Positions 34,389 through 43,140 of a DNA stretch of 64,000 bases are shown in pieces. The notes under the pieces are model-generated. The model was not told the DNA's origin, did no database searches, and was given only the letters and a program-made list of their open reading frames with translations. Every line of letters begins with the position of its first letter. Position 1 is the stretch's first letter. A program made the translations under genes and the position numbers. The stretch is from Paenibacillus azoreducens (lineage in GTDB: Bacteria; Bacillota; Bacilli; Paenibacillales; Paenibacillaceae), in contig NZ_AP025343.1 of assembly GCF_021654775.1 (NCBI RefSeq), forward strand, positions 5,299,501-5,363,500, read 5' to 3'.

Positions 34389-35624
34389 ACGCCTGTTGAT
34401 TTACCAGCATCTGGGTTATGGCAATGCTAAATGGTGAGCCAAATAAACCACCCATTCGGGAGGCAAGGCCGCTAAGCTGATCAGTCGATCGAACTCTGCA
34501 AAAGATAATCGTGCACTTGGGTGAACCTGGCTATTTCCCTGCTCATACACGTACTGAAGCAGCACGTACACGATTAATGCGGTGTATAATTGTCCGTAAA
34601 CGGCATTTGGTGTCTTCCCAAAAAGTTTGGGCACATTCAGATGCTGTTTAATCCATCGAAAAAACACCTCGATTTGCCAGCGTTGTCGGTAGATTTCTGC
34701 TATTTTCTCCGCCGAGGGACGGTGTAAGTTGGTCGCCAGGACAACCGGGTTGCCTTGGGGATCCTTTAGCTTTACGACCCGAAATCGATATCGGGTCAAA
34801 GACGCTTTTGTTCCGAGCTGACAGGTCAAATCTTGCTCAATTGTATGTTCGTAAGGGCGTTTTCGTTCACGATAAACCGGCTCATGCAGTACCGTATTGT
34901 TTCTCAACCGGATGACAAAATACTGCCGTTGCTCCTGCTCCATGTACGCATCAAACTGCTTATGCTTTCCATATGCACGATCCGCAACCAGAATGAAATT
35001 AGAGTCCGTTACCGCACTGCACAGGGTCGAATCGTGCTGTTTTCCCGTCGATTCCGTAACACGATGGAGTTCGCCGGTCTCAGTCAACAAAGACACGTGC
35101 AGCTTAATGCCACTCTTCTCTCCTTTTACCGATGGAGCCCAAGGCAGCCGATTGTGACCGGCAGAAATGGTCGTGGAATCCACCGCCAGCGGCTCTTTTG
35201 GAAGCCGAAGACGCCTGCGAGTGGAGCGATTGCATTTGCGAATCAGTAGATGAAGCAGTTGCTTAAAGACGCTGAACGGAACTTCTTTCGCTTTTTTGGA
35301 GATCGTGGAGTGATCCGCCGGACGCAATCCACAGGCGACCATTCGCTTTTCTCCGTCTCGATAGCCATCCCACTGCCCAAGCGCCGCTTCAGCAAGAAAG
35401 ATAAAGAGCTCGTAAACTGTAAATTTCCTTGCTGTATCAACATAATTGGCTTGCTGTAACAAAGGTTGAAGCTCCTCGTTAGGAATAAGGGATTGAAGAA
35501 TAGGGACTAACATTGTACGATGGTTCATGAGACCGTCTCACCTTCCGTAGGGTTTGTAGGGGTACAAACACTTTACAGAAATGAGCGGTCTTTTTCTACC
35601 ATTTTTTTGATAATCAACAGGCGT
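34389..35624 (-). mobile_element. complete IS4-family insertion sequence
   Basis: 1236 bp, bounded by 13-bp perfect terminal inverted repeats (ACGCCTGTTGATT at the left, AATCAACAGGCGT at the right) and a 10-bp target duplication. It carries one intact transposase gene on the minus strand. Intact ends, an exact duplication and an open frame indicate a recent insertion. It landed in the centre of a composite repeat and 214 bases upstream of xpt. Confidence 0.92.
34416..35528 (-). CDS. IS4 family transposase
   Basis: Catalyses cut-and-paste movement of the surrounding IS, 370 residues. The RNase H-like DDE site is visible: first Asp in LAVDSTTI, second in LVADRAYG, and Glu in the IS4 signature YRQRWQIEVFFRWIKQHL. 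The N-terminal DUF4372-like part (MVPILQSLIPNEELQPLL...FTVYELFIFLAEAAL) is typical of IS4-group enzymes found in Firmicutes. The frame is intact. ATG 35528 follows GAAGGTGAGACGGTCTC. Confidence 0.93.
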   Translation of the reverse strand: MNHRTMLVPILQSLIPNEELQPLLQQANYVDTARKFTVYELFIFLAEAALGQWDGYRDGEKRMVACGLRPADHSTISKKAKEVPFSVFKQLLHLLIRKCNRSTRRRLRLPKEPLAVDSTTISAGHNRLPWAPSVKGEKSGIKLHVSLLTETGELHRVTESTGKQHDSTLCSAVTDSNFILVADRAYGKHKQFDAYMEQEQRQYFVIRLRNNTVLHEPVYRERKRPYEHTIEQDLTCQLGTKASLTRYRFRVVKLKDPQGNPVVLATNLHRPSAEKIAEIYRQRWQIEVFFRWIKQHLNVPKLFGKTPNAVYGQLYTALIVYVLLQYVYEQGNSQVHPSARLSFAEFDRLISLAALPPEWVVYLAHHLALP

Positions 35625-35634
35625 AGTAATTAGC
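35625..35634. repeat. right target-site duplication of the IS
   Basis: AGTAATTAGC, identical to 34379-34388. Confidence 0.9.
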
Positions 35635-35734
35635 ACGGATTTGGCCCAAATAACGATCTGTAGTTTCGTTAGATTTGATTTGGCCTCATTTTTGCGGCAA
35701 TAGCGCGTCTCTGTTTCGTTAGAAGAAATCAGGA

Positions 35735-36379
35735 CTATCTTGGCCGTGTTCGCCTGCAATCTTTCTTTTTCCGCATTAACAAACCTGCAACCACCAGAAT
35801 CACGACGATCAGCGCTGTGATAATAATACCGATCTTAAACGATGACCGCTCCATCATCATTGCAATATCGCTCCAGTGATATCCGACGGCATGCCCGATC
35901 AGCAAAAACGTCGTGCAAAACACAAACGCGCCCGCAGCGGCAAGCATGATGTAACGGCTCAGCGGCAGTTTGGAGATGCCCGCCATATAGGCGGACAAGT
36001 GGCGGAGCCCAGGAACGAAATACCCAAAAAGAATACTCCAGGAGCCGTACCGCTTAAACCATTTTTCCGCTGAATGCAGGCGTTTCGGCGTCAGCCGGAC
36101 CCATTTGCCGTATCGGTCCAGAAGAGGCTTGCCTATCTTCCTTCCAAGCGTATAGCTTATCAACATCCCTGTCATGCTGCCCAAAAATGTAACCGCAAGC
36201 GCACTGGCAAAACGGAAGTGACCTTGCGCGATCATTCCCCCGAAGGTGGCAATCAGCGTTTCGTCAGGGATCGGAACTCCTAATATTCCCAAAGCAAGCA
36301 ATATGAACAAAGCAATGTAACCGTATTGCGTCAGGTAAACCATGATTTCAGTCAATCCGTTATACCTCTCTTCTCTCAT
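35735..36379 (-). CDS. DedA family membrane protein
   Basis: Membrane protein of the DedA/VTT family, whose members flip undecaprenyl phosphate or phospholipids, 214 residues. The family signatures are GVPIPDETLIATFGG, GSMTGMLISYTLGRKIG and the amphipathic FGYFVPGLRHLSAYMAGISKLPLSRY with its conserved Arg/Pro. A C-terminal helix and basic tail (MRKKKDCRRTRPR) end it. ATG 36379 has no clear site; TTG 36355 lies about eight bases after AGAGAGG and may be the true start. It stands alone, divergent from ykvI. Confidence 0.85.
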   Translation of the reverse strand: MREERYNGLTEIMVYLTQYGYIALFILLALGILGVPIPDETLIATFGGMIAQGHFRFASALAVTFLGSMTGMLISYTLGRKIGKPLLDRYGKWVRLTPKRLHSAEKWFKRYGSWSILFGYFVPGLRHLSAYMAGISKLPLSRYIMLAAAGAFVFCTTFLLIGHAVGYHWSDIAMMMERSSFKIGIIITALIVVILVVAGLLMRKKKDCRRTRPR

Positions 36380-36521
36380 GCGGTCTGCAGTTATGCAGTA
36401 TCATATCTTTCGAGGTCTAACCGTTTTTTGGACACGCTTGAGTCATGTCCTCCCTGTCCCCATCATAACCTGTACAAAGCGAAGTACACAATAGCGCCGC
36501 TTTAAAACAGGGAGGAACCAA

Positions 36522-37550
36522 ATGAAAAACGTGATACGCATCTTTCAAATCGCATTTACATATATCGGAACCGTCGTCGGGGCCGGGTTTGCAACCGGTC
36601 AGGAAATCATCCAATTCTTCACCCAATATGGCAAATGGGGATCCCTGACCATCATGCTGGCCACGGTTCTGTTCATCTGGCTTGGAACAAAAATGATGCT
36701 GATGTCGCGGCGGATTTCCGCCCGATCCTATGAAGATTTAAACAAGCATCTTTTCGGCCCGAAAGCCGGCTCCGTGATCAGCATCATCATGCTGATTGTA
36801 TTGGTCGGCGTAAACAGCGTCATGCTGGCCGGGGCAGGCTCTGTCTTTATGGAGCATTTGAACATGCATTATCAGACAGGCCTAATATTGACGGTGATCG
36901 GCACCTATTTTTTGCTGAAGCGCGGTATCCATGCCATTTTGCAGATCAACAGCATCGTTGTTCCGATGATGCTTACTTTATCCGTTCTAATTGTCCTCAA
37001 TACGATAAAACTGCCCACGGCCGACCGCTTTCTCAGCTTGAGTACGGATGAGCCATTGGTAGCGGCATGGTTGTCGCCTATTATCTACACAGCGTTTAAT
37101 CTAGTGATGGCCCAGGCGGTGTTTGTCCCGCTCGGAAGCAAAACGGAAAGCGCGTCTGCCGTAAAATGGGGCGGCATCATCGGCGGCATCGGCGTCGGAC
37201 TTATGCTCCTCTCAGCCCACATTTCCATTTCCGCGCATATGCCCGGAATCCGGCAGTACGAAATCCCGATGGGCAGCATCGCCAACCAGTTGGGCCCCAT
37301 CGTTCAGATGATATATGTACTGCTCATTTTCATGGAAATTTTCAGTACATTTGTCGCCGACATTTATGGCATCACCCTGCAGCTGCAGCAGCATATTCCG
37401 TTATCGCCCAGGGTTATCTCGGCATGCGTCATGTTTATTTGCTTCCTGCTCAGCCAAATTGGATTCAGCTCCCTGCTGTCGGTCCTCTATCCGCTATTCG
37501 GGTGCCTTGCTATTTTCTGGGCGCTGAAGCTCATGCTTAAGTCCAAATGA
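36522..37550 (+). CDS. ykvI: YkvI family membrane protein
   Basis: Multi-helix membrane protein (about ten helices, 342 residues) resembling amino-acid/branched-chain or NSS-type transporters, of unknown substrate. The N-terminus IAFTYIGTVVGAGFATGQEIIQFFTQYG is characteristic, with the unwound Gly-rich first helix of the LeuT fold. ATG 36522 follows AGGGAGGAACCAA. It ends in a basic tail (LKLMLKSK). It has no adjacent regulator and is convergent with the glycosyltransferase. Confidence 0.83.
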   Translation: MKNVIRIFQIAFTYIGTVVGAGFATGQEIIQFFTQYGKWGSLTIMLATVLFIWLGTKMMLMSRRISARSYEDLNKHLFGPKAGSVISIIMLIVLVGVNSVMLAGAGSVFMEHLNMHYQTGLILTVIGTYFLLKRGIHAILQINSIVVPMMLTLSVLIVLNTIKLPTADRFLSLSTDEPLVAAWLSPIIYTAFNLVMAQAVFVPLGSKTESASAVKWGGIIGGIGVGLMLLSAHISISAHMPGIRQYEIPMGSIANQLGPIVQMIYVLLIFMEIFSTFVADIYGITLQLQQHIPLSPRVISACVMFICFLLSQIGFSSLLSVLYPLFGCLAIFWALKLMLKSK

Positions 37551-37574
37551 TTTGTTCAGCAGCCCCGTTACCTC

Positions 37575-38699
37575 TTATGAAGAATATTGTAAGTATAATT
37601 TCTTGAGTTCGTTCACCGCATTTGTTAAGGAATAATGGATTTTCGCCTTATCCCATGCCGAGCGCGCCAGGTCATAACGGTACAGCGGATCGCTGATTAC
37701 CTTCTCCAGCGCTTCGCCAAGCGCGATATAATCTTCAGGCGGAACCAGAAGGCCGTTGACACCATCCTCGATTTGCTCGGCGATCCCGCCGACATCCGTT
37801 CCGACCAGTGCCAGACAGCTCAGCGCAGCCTCGGCAAATACGGAGCCAAACGCCTCCGCCCGGGAAGGAAGAACAAAAATATCAAAGAAAGGCATAAATT
37901 CCTCCGGATGAAGCGTATAGCCGTAAAAAATGGTTTCATTATATATGCCGAGCTGTTTGGCCAGCGTTTCAAGCTCCTTGCGGTATGGTCCGTCGCCAAT
38001 AATATGAAGGACGTAATCGAACCCCTTCTTTTTCAGTTCCGCACAGGCTTTGAGCAAAATGTCGAGCCCCTTGGCAGGAACCAGGCGGCAAACGGTAATC
38101 AGCTGCGGCACCGCATTTTCATGCGGAATGGGCTTGAATCGTTTTTCGTCAAAACCGTTTGGCGTCACGGCGATGTTGTCCGGATGTTCTACAAAGGCCC
38201 CGAGGTAATCCGCAAAAGAGCGGGATACGGTCAGCATCTTTTCGCTTTGCAGCTCAAGTTCGCGGTACAAGGAAACCAGAAAACGGTGTTCGGGACCGCC
38301 GGATTTAATTTTTCCGTTCAAAATCAACTCTTTTTCATAGCTTGAGTGAATCGTTTGGATCAACGGCACCTCCGGGAAAACCTGCTTCATCGCAAGACCG
38401 GCGATCGGATGATGCGCATGGATCAGATCATAAGGCTTCTGAAGCCTCAGCCTGGTCCACCACAGATAGTCTCTATAGGTCTGTATATATTTCTGGACCG
38501 TCGGGCTGTCCCCGTACTCCGCCCAGTCGAATGTTTGAAATTGAACCTCTTCATGGCCCTTGTTGCGAATGCGCTTCGGGAGCCAGAACATTTCCATATC
38601 CCACCTCGACGATTGAAAACGCTCCTGCATATACGGAATCATCGAAGATACGCCACCTGGTTGTTCGGGTGGAAAAAAGAGTGCTTGCAGTAGTCTCAT
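37575..38699 (-). CDS. glycosyltransferase family 4 protein
   Basis: Retaining GT-B glycosyltransferase, 374 residues, cytosolic or peripheral. ATG 38699 (MRLLQALFFPPEQPGGVSSMIPYM) is preferred, behind GGAAAGGGGCGG; the longer frame to 38807 has no site. The N-terminal acceptor lobe has the PGGVSS loop and DLIHAHHPIAG. The C-terminal nucleotide-sugar lobe has TVCRLVPAKGLDILLKAC, IIGDGPYRKELE and the E-x7-E region LPSRAEAFGSVFAEAALSCLALVGTDVGGIAEQIEDGVNGLLVPPED. The sugar and acceptor are not known. A single gene, not in an exopolysaccharide cluster. Confidence 0.88.
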   Translation of the reverse strand: MRLLQALFFPPEQPGGVSSMIPYMQERFQSSRWDMEMFWLPKRIRNKGHEEVQFQTFDWAEYGDSPTVQKYIQTYRDYLWWTRLRLQKPYDLIHAHHPIAGLAMKQVFPEVPLIQTIHSSYEKELILNGKIKSGGPEHRFLVSLYRELELQSEKMLTVSRSFADYLGAFVEHPDNIAVTPNGFDEKRFKPIPHENAVPQLITVCRLVPAKGLDILLKACAELKKKGFDYVLHIIGDGPYRKELETLAKQLGIYNETIFYGYTLHPEEFMPFFDIFVLPSRAEAFGSVFAEAALSCLALVGTDVGGIAEQIEDGVNGLLVPPEDYIALGEALEKVISDPLYRYDLARSAWDKAKIHYSLTNAVNELKKLYLQYSS

Positions 38700-38780
38700 A
38701 TGGGGAAACCGCCCCTTTCCGGTATTCTCTTTTTCGTTTTTCGGATCTTTGAAATTATGATATATTAGAACATATGTTTC

Positions 38781-38854
38781 AAGAAGAAAATCGTCTATCG
38801 ACGTCATCTTAAAGAAGACAGACCGCTTTTTAGCGGAAGTTTTTGCTTGCGATA
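38781..38854 (+). repeat. dispersed CGTCTATCGACGT element, copy 2
   Basis: AAGAAAATCGTCTATCGACGT ... AAGACAGACCGC ... AAGTTTTTGCTTGCGAT matches 32278-32348 with small changes. Similarity weakens after 38854 but a TTTATA-CTT pattern persists to about 38895. It lies just before the diguanylate cyclase gene. Confidence 0.6.
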
Positions 38855-38922
38855 TCAGGTTGCGTTTCCCTGGAGTTTATACTTTCTTATACTAAAAGAA
38901 AACGATTTTCAGGAGCGAAAAT

Positions 38923-40080
38923 ATGCCTATGCCCTATGCGTCGGGATCGGCTTTTGCCCTTCAAGCCGGCATCGCATCAGCATGCTGTCTATACATCATA
39001 CTCATCATGACGCTGATGTGCCTCATCATGTATAGCAAGCAGCGGAAAAAAGCTTATTTGTCCATGATTGCTGCTTTCCTTTTTATTATGACATATGAAG
39101 GGCTGAACATCCATTTCACCTTGTCACAGACAAAACCCGATGGAAGCAGCTACCCCTTGGCCGCCGATCTGCAAGTTTTCTCGTTTCTGCTGCTGAACCT
39201 TGCGGTCTATCAGCTGTACCGCCGTATGAACAAGACGTCTTATGCGGTATTTTCCGTTCTTGTTTTGTTGTTTCCGGTACCGCTAATTTCGGCCGTCCTT
39301 CCTTTCGCGGGAAGCGGCTGGCAGAAGTTTTATTTGGATATCTACCAATTGGGCATTCTATGTACAGGCGTTTTCTTTATATCCCCGCGAATCGGGCAGC
39401 GCGGCAAATATTTAACCGGGATCGGCCTGTATTTCGCCTATGCAGTCCTCGGCATGCTGTCCCGCTACACCGCTTGGCACGGCGCATGGATCGAAAGGGC
39501 GCTAATCTGGATTCCGCTGCTTTATTACACGGTTGTGTTCTGGATTCTCTTCGAACGGATTGTCGAAATGATGCAGTCCATTTACCGCTCCTCCATCACC
39601 GACGGCCTGACGAATCTGTATAATCGCCGCTTTTTTATGAAACAGCTAAGCCGTTATATCGATCAAGGGGTTAAGGTGTCGATGATTTTTTGCGATATTG
39701 ATAATTTTAAGAAGTTGAATGATACAGAGGGGCATCACCGCGCAGATCTGGTTTTGAAGCAGGTCGCGGCGATCATCGATGAAGAAGTTGCCGAACATGG
39801 CCTGAGCGGCCGGTTTGGCGGCGAGGAACTGGTTGCCCTCGTTGTCGACAAAAGAGCCAAGACGGCCGAAATCGCCGAAAGGATTCGGGCGCGGGTCGCC
39901 GAAGAATCGATCGTGACCTTAAGCATCGGCTACAGTTCCCTGCGCAAAAATATGACGGCAGAGGAACTTGTATCTCAAGCAGACCAGGCGATGTACCTAT
40001 CCAAAACGACAGGCAAAAACAAAGTATCCCCATACCGGTCATCCAGAGCCAAAAAAGAACCGGATGAAATCAGCGTCTAA
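38923..40080 (+). CDS. membrane diguanylate cyclase (GGDEF domain)
   Basis: Makes cyclic di-GMP from two GTP at the membrane, 385 residues. The N-terminal half has about seven helices (first at 15-37) and no named sensor domain. The GGDEF domain spans about 222-375: TDGLTNLYNRRFF, FCDIDNFKKLND (metal and substrate Asp) and RFGGEEL at 297-303. GGEEL is an accepted active variant. The RxxD inhibitory site five residues upstream is absent, so product inhibition is not expected. ATG 38923 follows AGGAGCGAAAAT. No EAL-domain partner is adjacent. Confidence 0.9.
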   Translation: MPMPYASGSAFALQAGIASACCLYIILIMTLMCLIMYSKQRKKAYLSMIAAFLFIMTYEGLNIHFTLSQTKPDGSSYPLAADLQVFSFLLLNLAVYQLYRRMNKTSYAVFSVLVLLFPVPLISAVLPFAGSGWQKFYLDIYQLGILCTGVFFISPRIGQRGKYLTGIGLYFAYAVLGMLSRYTAWHGAWIERALIWIPLLYYTVVFWILFERIVEMMQSIYRSSITDGLTNLYNRRFFMKQLSRYIDQGVKVSMIFCDIDNFKKLNDTEGHHRADLVLKQVAAIIDEEVAEHGLSGRFGGEELVALVVDKRAKTAEIAERIRARVAEESIVTLSIGYSSLRKNMTAEELVSQADQAMYLSKTTGKNKVSPYRSSRAKKEPDEISV

Positions 40081-40126
40081 ATGTAATACCGCTGAGCCTT
40101 AAATGATCAACAAAGGAGTTTGAACG

Positions 40127-41467
40127 ATGGGCAAAGAATCGCTTCCATCCGCATACATTGAACAAATGAAGCCTATTCTGGGCGGGGATCTCCCCGCCTT
40201 TTTGCACAGCTATGATCTTCCGCGCACGCAAGGTCTCCGTTTTAACGGACTGAAATCATCCCCGGAGCTTGAGAAGAAGGTCGTTTCCATGTTTGACCTG
40301 AAGCCTGTTCCCTGGTGCCCAAGCGGATACTATTATCATGAAACATCAAGACCCGGCAAACATCCCTTCCATCAGGCCGGGCTGTATTACATCCAAGAGC
40401 CTTCGGCCATGTCCGCGGTAGAACTGCTTGATCCGCAGCCGGGCGAAACCATCCTGGATCTCGCCGCGGCTCCCGGCGGGAAAACAACCCATATCGCTTC
40501 CAAAATGAATGGCGAGGGGCTGCTCATCTCCAATGAAATCCATCCCGAGCGGGCCAAAATTCTGGCGGAGAACGTGGAACGGATGGGCATACCAAACGCG
40601 CTTGTCACCTGCGCCGCACCGGATAAGCTTTCCCGCCGCTTCCCGAACAACTTTGACCGGATTATGCTGGATGCGCCTTGTTCGGGCGAAGGGATGTTCC
40701 GCAAGGATCCCAAAGCATTGGAGGAATGGACTCCAAGGGTGGTGGACATGTGCGCCGCCCGTCAGCGCGATATTTTGGAGCATGCCTATCTGATGTTAAA
40801 ACCCGGGGGCATGCTGGCATATTCGACATGCACCTTTAATCGCAGCGAAAACGAAGACATGATGGAATATTTCACCGGGGCTTATCCCGACATGGAGATC
40901 GTTGCGGTAAAAAGACTTTGGCCGCATGAGGAAGCCGGCGAAGGGCATTTTGTGGCTGTTTTGCGAAAACAGGCGAACCAAGACCGGACCGAAGAACCAA
41001 AACGGCTTCGCAAACAGCAGGACAAAGGCCAACATAAAAACGGGCAGCCCGCACTCCGCGAATTTACGGCATGGGCAGCCGAGGAGCTTCCAGGTTTCAG
41101 TTTGCCTGCAGGCGCACCGGTATTGTTCGGAGATTCCTTATACCTGCACCCCGGGGCCGAACCGCAAAACTTAAGCGGGCTTAAAATTCCAAGAGCCGGT
41201 CTGCATCTGGCTTATTTGAAGAAAAACCGCATTGAACCGGCCCATGCCCTGGCCATGACGCTGACGCCGGATCAAGCCAAACGGCATATCCGGCTCGAAG
41301 CGGACGACCCGCAGGTCGAAGCCTACCTGCGCGGCGAAACATTGCCCGTCCTCTCCTCGCTGCGCGGATGGACGCTAGTAACGGTCGACGGGCTTCCGCT
41401 CGGTTGGGGCAAAGCTAGCGGCGGCCAGCTGAAAAATCATCTTCCGAAAGGGCTGCGCCAGTTTTGA
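40127..41467 (+). CDS. RsmF-like rRNA (cytosine-C5) methyltransferase
   Basis: S-adenosylmethionine-dependent RNA m5C methyltransferase of the RsmB/RsmF/NSUN class, 446 residues. The SAM motif is ILDLAAAPGGKTTHIA. The catalytic cysteine is in YSTCTFNRSENED and the releasing cysteine in DAPCSGEGMFRKD. The C-terminal RsmF-type domain ends DGLPLGWGKASGGQLKNHLPKGLRQF. The family targets 16S rRNA; the exact base is not deduced. ATG 40127 follows AAAGGAGTTTGAACG. A clear paralogue sits at 43137-44699 on the other strand. Confidence 0.87.
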   Translation: MGKESLPSAYIEQMKPILGGDLPAFLHSYDLPRTQGLRFNGLKSSPELEKKVVSMFDLKPVPWCPSGYYYHETSRPGKHPFHQAGLYYIQEPSAMSAVELLDPQPGETILDLAAAPGGKTTHIASKMNGEGLLISNEIHPERAKILAENVERMGIPNALVTCAAPDKLSRRFPNNFDRIMLDAPCSGEGMFRKDPKALEEWTPRVVDMCAARQRDILEHAYLMLKPGGMLAYSTCTFNRSENEDMMEYFTGAYPDMEIVAVKRLWPHEEAGEGHFVAVLRKQANQDRTEEPKRLRKQQDKGQHKNGQPALREFTAWAAEELPGFSLPAGAPVLFGDSLYLHPGAEPQNLSGLKIPRAGLHLAYLKKNRIEPAHALAMTLTPDQAKRHIRLEADDPQVEAYLRGETLPVLSSLRGWTLVTVDGLPLGWGKASGGQLKNHLPKGLRQF

Positions 41468-41475
41468 TCACGAAA

Positions 41476-41526
41476 AAGAGGTATCCATCGGTTCGTATGA
41501 CCGGGTGGATACCTCTTCTTTCTTTT
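41476..41526. terminator. bidirectional terminator
   Basis: AAGAGGTATCCA (41476-41487) pairs perfectly with TGGATACCTCTT (41506-41517); CTTTCTTTT follows on + and A5 precedes for the minus strand. Confidence 0.85.
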
Positions 41527-42337
41527 AGGACAAACAATATTTCAGCAGCGCCTTATGCACGCCATCTTCGTTGTTGGATGCCGTTACCTCATTCGCAGCC
41601 GCCTTTACCTCCAGCGGTGAGTTGTCCATGGCGATGCCAAGGCCGGCAAAGGTCAGCATGGTGATATCATTATAATAATTGCCGATCGCCAGCACCTCTT
41701 CCGGCTGAATGCCGCGGCGTTTGGCCAAATGTTCAAGCGCATTTCCTTTCGAGGCGTCCGGATGCATCAAATCGAGAAAATATTCGCCGCTGCGCAAAAC
41801 ATTGAATTCCGGCGTCCATTTGCCGATTTCTTCATGCACTTTGTCGAGCACATCAGGATATGAAAAGGCCGTCACTTTAACAACGGGCTGGTCCAGCTCC
41901 TGGATCGGCGGCAAGTTTATCGGAAGCATCAGGAAGTTTTCGTACATGCTGCGCACCTCGACCGCCATGCCCTCTACATTATCAACATACATTTGAAATG
42001 CGGTATTCACGTCAAAATGGACCTTGTTTTCACGGAAATAATCTATGTACGGCCGGATTGCTTTCGTATCCATCGCAAATTGGTGCACGACCTCTTTGCT
42101 TACGACATCCACCGTCGCCGCCCCGTTATGGCTGATCACGTAACCTTTCAATCCGATTTGTTCCATAAACGGAATGGAATTTTGCGGGCCTCTGCCTGTA
42201 CAAAGCACGATTTCGGCACCGCTTCGGGAAACCTCCTGAATGGTTTGTTTCGTTTGATCAGTCAGTTCATGATTATCATTCAGCAGGGTTCCGTCAACAT
42301 CCAATGCTATCAGCTTATACTTCACGTCTCCACCCAT
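41525..42337 (-). CDS. Cof-type HAD-IIB family hydrolase
   Basis: Haloacid-dehalogenase phosphatase, 270 residues, probably acting on sugar phosphates, nucleotides or flavin precursors. Motif I is ALDVDGTLL, motif II VLCTGR, motif III Lys in HPDASKGNAL and motif IV AIGNYYNDITMLTFAG. In motif IV the usual GDxxND is replaced by GNYYND, a Cof-type variant. The C2B cap lies between. The start is ATG 42337 or GTG 42325; the AAGGATGGGTGGAG stretch could serve either. It lies 57 bases after the rsuA-like gene on the same strand and may be co-transcribed. Confidence 0.87.
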   Translation of the reverse strand: MGGDVKYKLIALDVDGTLLNDNHELTDQTKQTIQEVSRSGAEIVLCTGRGPQNSIPFMEQIGLKGYVISHNGAATVDVVSKEVVHQFAMDTKAIRPYIDYFRENKVHFDVNTAFQMYVDNVEGMAVEVRSMYENFLMLPINLPPIQELDQPVVKVTAFSYPDVLDKVHEEIGKWTPEFNVLRSGEYFLDLMHPDASKGNALEHLAKRRGIQPEEVLAIGNYYNDITMLTFAGLGIAMDNSPLEVKAAANEVTASNNEDGVHKALLKYCLS

Positions 42338-42393
42338 CCTTTTAGCGGTAGTTCAAAAAGTCCGCCTTTTTGAACTCGCACTTTTTATTATTT

Positions 42394-43140
42394 TTATTTG
42401 CGCAGCAATTCAAGCTCGCTTTCGGTCAACTCGCGGTATTCGCCCAATTTCAGCGATTCATCAAGATCCAGGTTTCCCATGCGGATTCTCTTCAAATAAA
42501 CCACCTTTTTAGAAACGGCCTGGAACATCCGTTTGACTTGATGGAACTTGCCTTCATGGATCGTCAGCTCGATCCGGGAAATGATTTCTTCCCCCTGCCG
42601 CTCTCGTTCCAGCACAACAAGCTCTCCGGGAAGCGTCACATAACCGTCATCAAGCGTAACGCCTTTGGCGAATCGCTCCACATCCGCATCATTGACATCC
42701 CCTTGAACCAAAGCGGTATACGTTTTGGGCACATGACGCTTCGGGGATAACAGTTCATGCGCCAGTTTGCCGTCATTGGTCAACAGGAGCAAGCCTTCGG
42801 TATCCTTGTCCAGGCGTCCGACCGGAAAGGGCTCAAAAGCCAACATCTCAGGTTCAAGCAAATCCAGAACCGTGCGGTCGCGATTGTCCTCGGTAGCCGA
42901 TACGACGCCGGGAGGCTTATGGAGCATGACGTAAATAAACTCTCTGTAAACGACCTGCTCCCCGTCCAGTAAAATCACATCCGTCTCCGGATGAACATGC
43001 ATCCCGCTATCTTTCGCGCGAACGCCGTTCACTGTTATCCAGCCCTGTTTGACGTATTTTTTGATCTCGCTTCGGCTGCCGTATCCCATATGAGTCAGCA
43101 CCTTATCCAACCGGAGCGTCGATCTTCCTTTTCCACTCAT
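42394..43140 (-). CDS. RsuA-family pseudouridine synthase
   Basis: Converts a specific rRNA uridine to pseudouridine, 248 residues. ATG 43140 overlaps the upstream methyltransferase stop (ATGA) and follows GGAGGTGGACATCGG. The S4 RNA-binding domain comes first (RLDKVLTHMGYGSRSEIKKYVKQGWITVNG). Then the RsuA/RluB/E/F catalytic domain follows with GRLDKDTEGLLLLTNDG (catalytic Asp) and KFHQVKRMF. Coupling with an rRNA m5C methyltransferase gene suggests a small ribosome-maturation operon. The family usually modifies 16S U516 or 23S positions; I cannot say which. Confidence 0.9.
   Translation of the reverse strand: MSGKGRSTLRLDKVLTHMGYGSRSEIKKYVKQGWITVNGVRAKDSGMHVHPETDVILLDGEQVVYREFIYVMLHKPPGVVSATEDNRDRTVLDLLEPEMLAFEPFPVGRLDKDTEGLLLLTNDGKLAHELLSPKRHVPKTYTALVQGDVNDADVERFAKGVTLDDGYVTLPGELVVLERERQGEEIISRIELTIHEGKFHQVKRMFQAVSKKVVYLKRIRMGNLDLDESLKLGEYRELTESELELLRK

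Larger units (their letters stand above)
34293..35721. repeat. composite TAACGA dyad repeat, copy 1, interrupted by the IS
   Basis: Forward units at 34293-34314 and 34343-34364 (TAACGAAAC...ATCGT) lie left of the IS. Reverse units at 35650-35671 and 35700-35721 (AT...GTTTCGTTA) lie right of it. Forward units are 50 bp apart, reverse units 50 bp apart. Removing the IS and one target duplication leaves 61 bp between the inner units, the same geometry as at 52703-52885. Confidence 0.8.

Noticed and set aside
38781..38922. c-di-GMP riboswitch before the GGDEF gene
   Set aside because: The conserved GEMM core is not present; the matching sequence also occurs where no gene follows, so it is a repeat.
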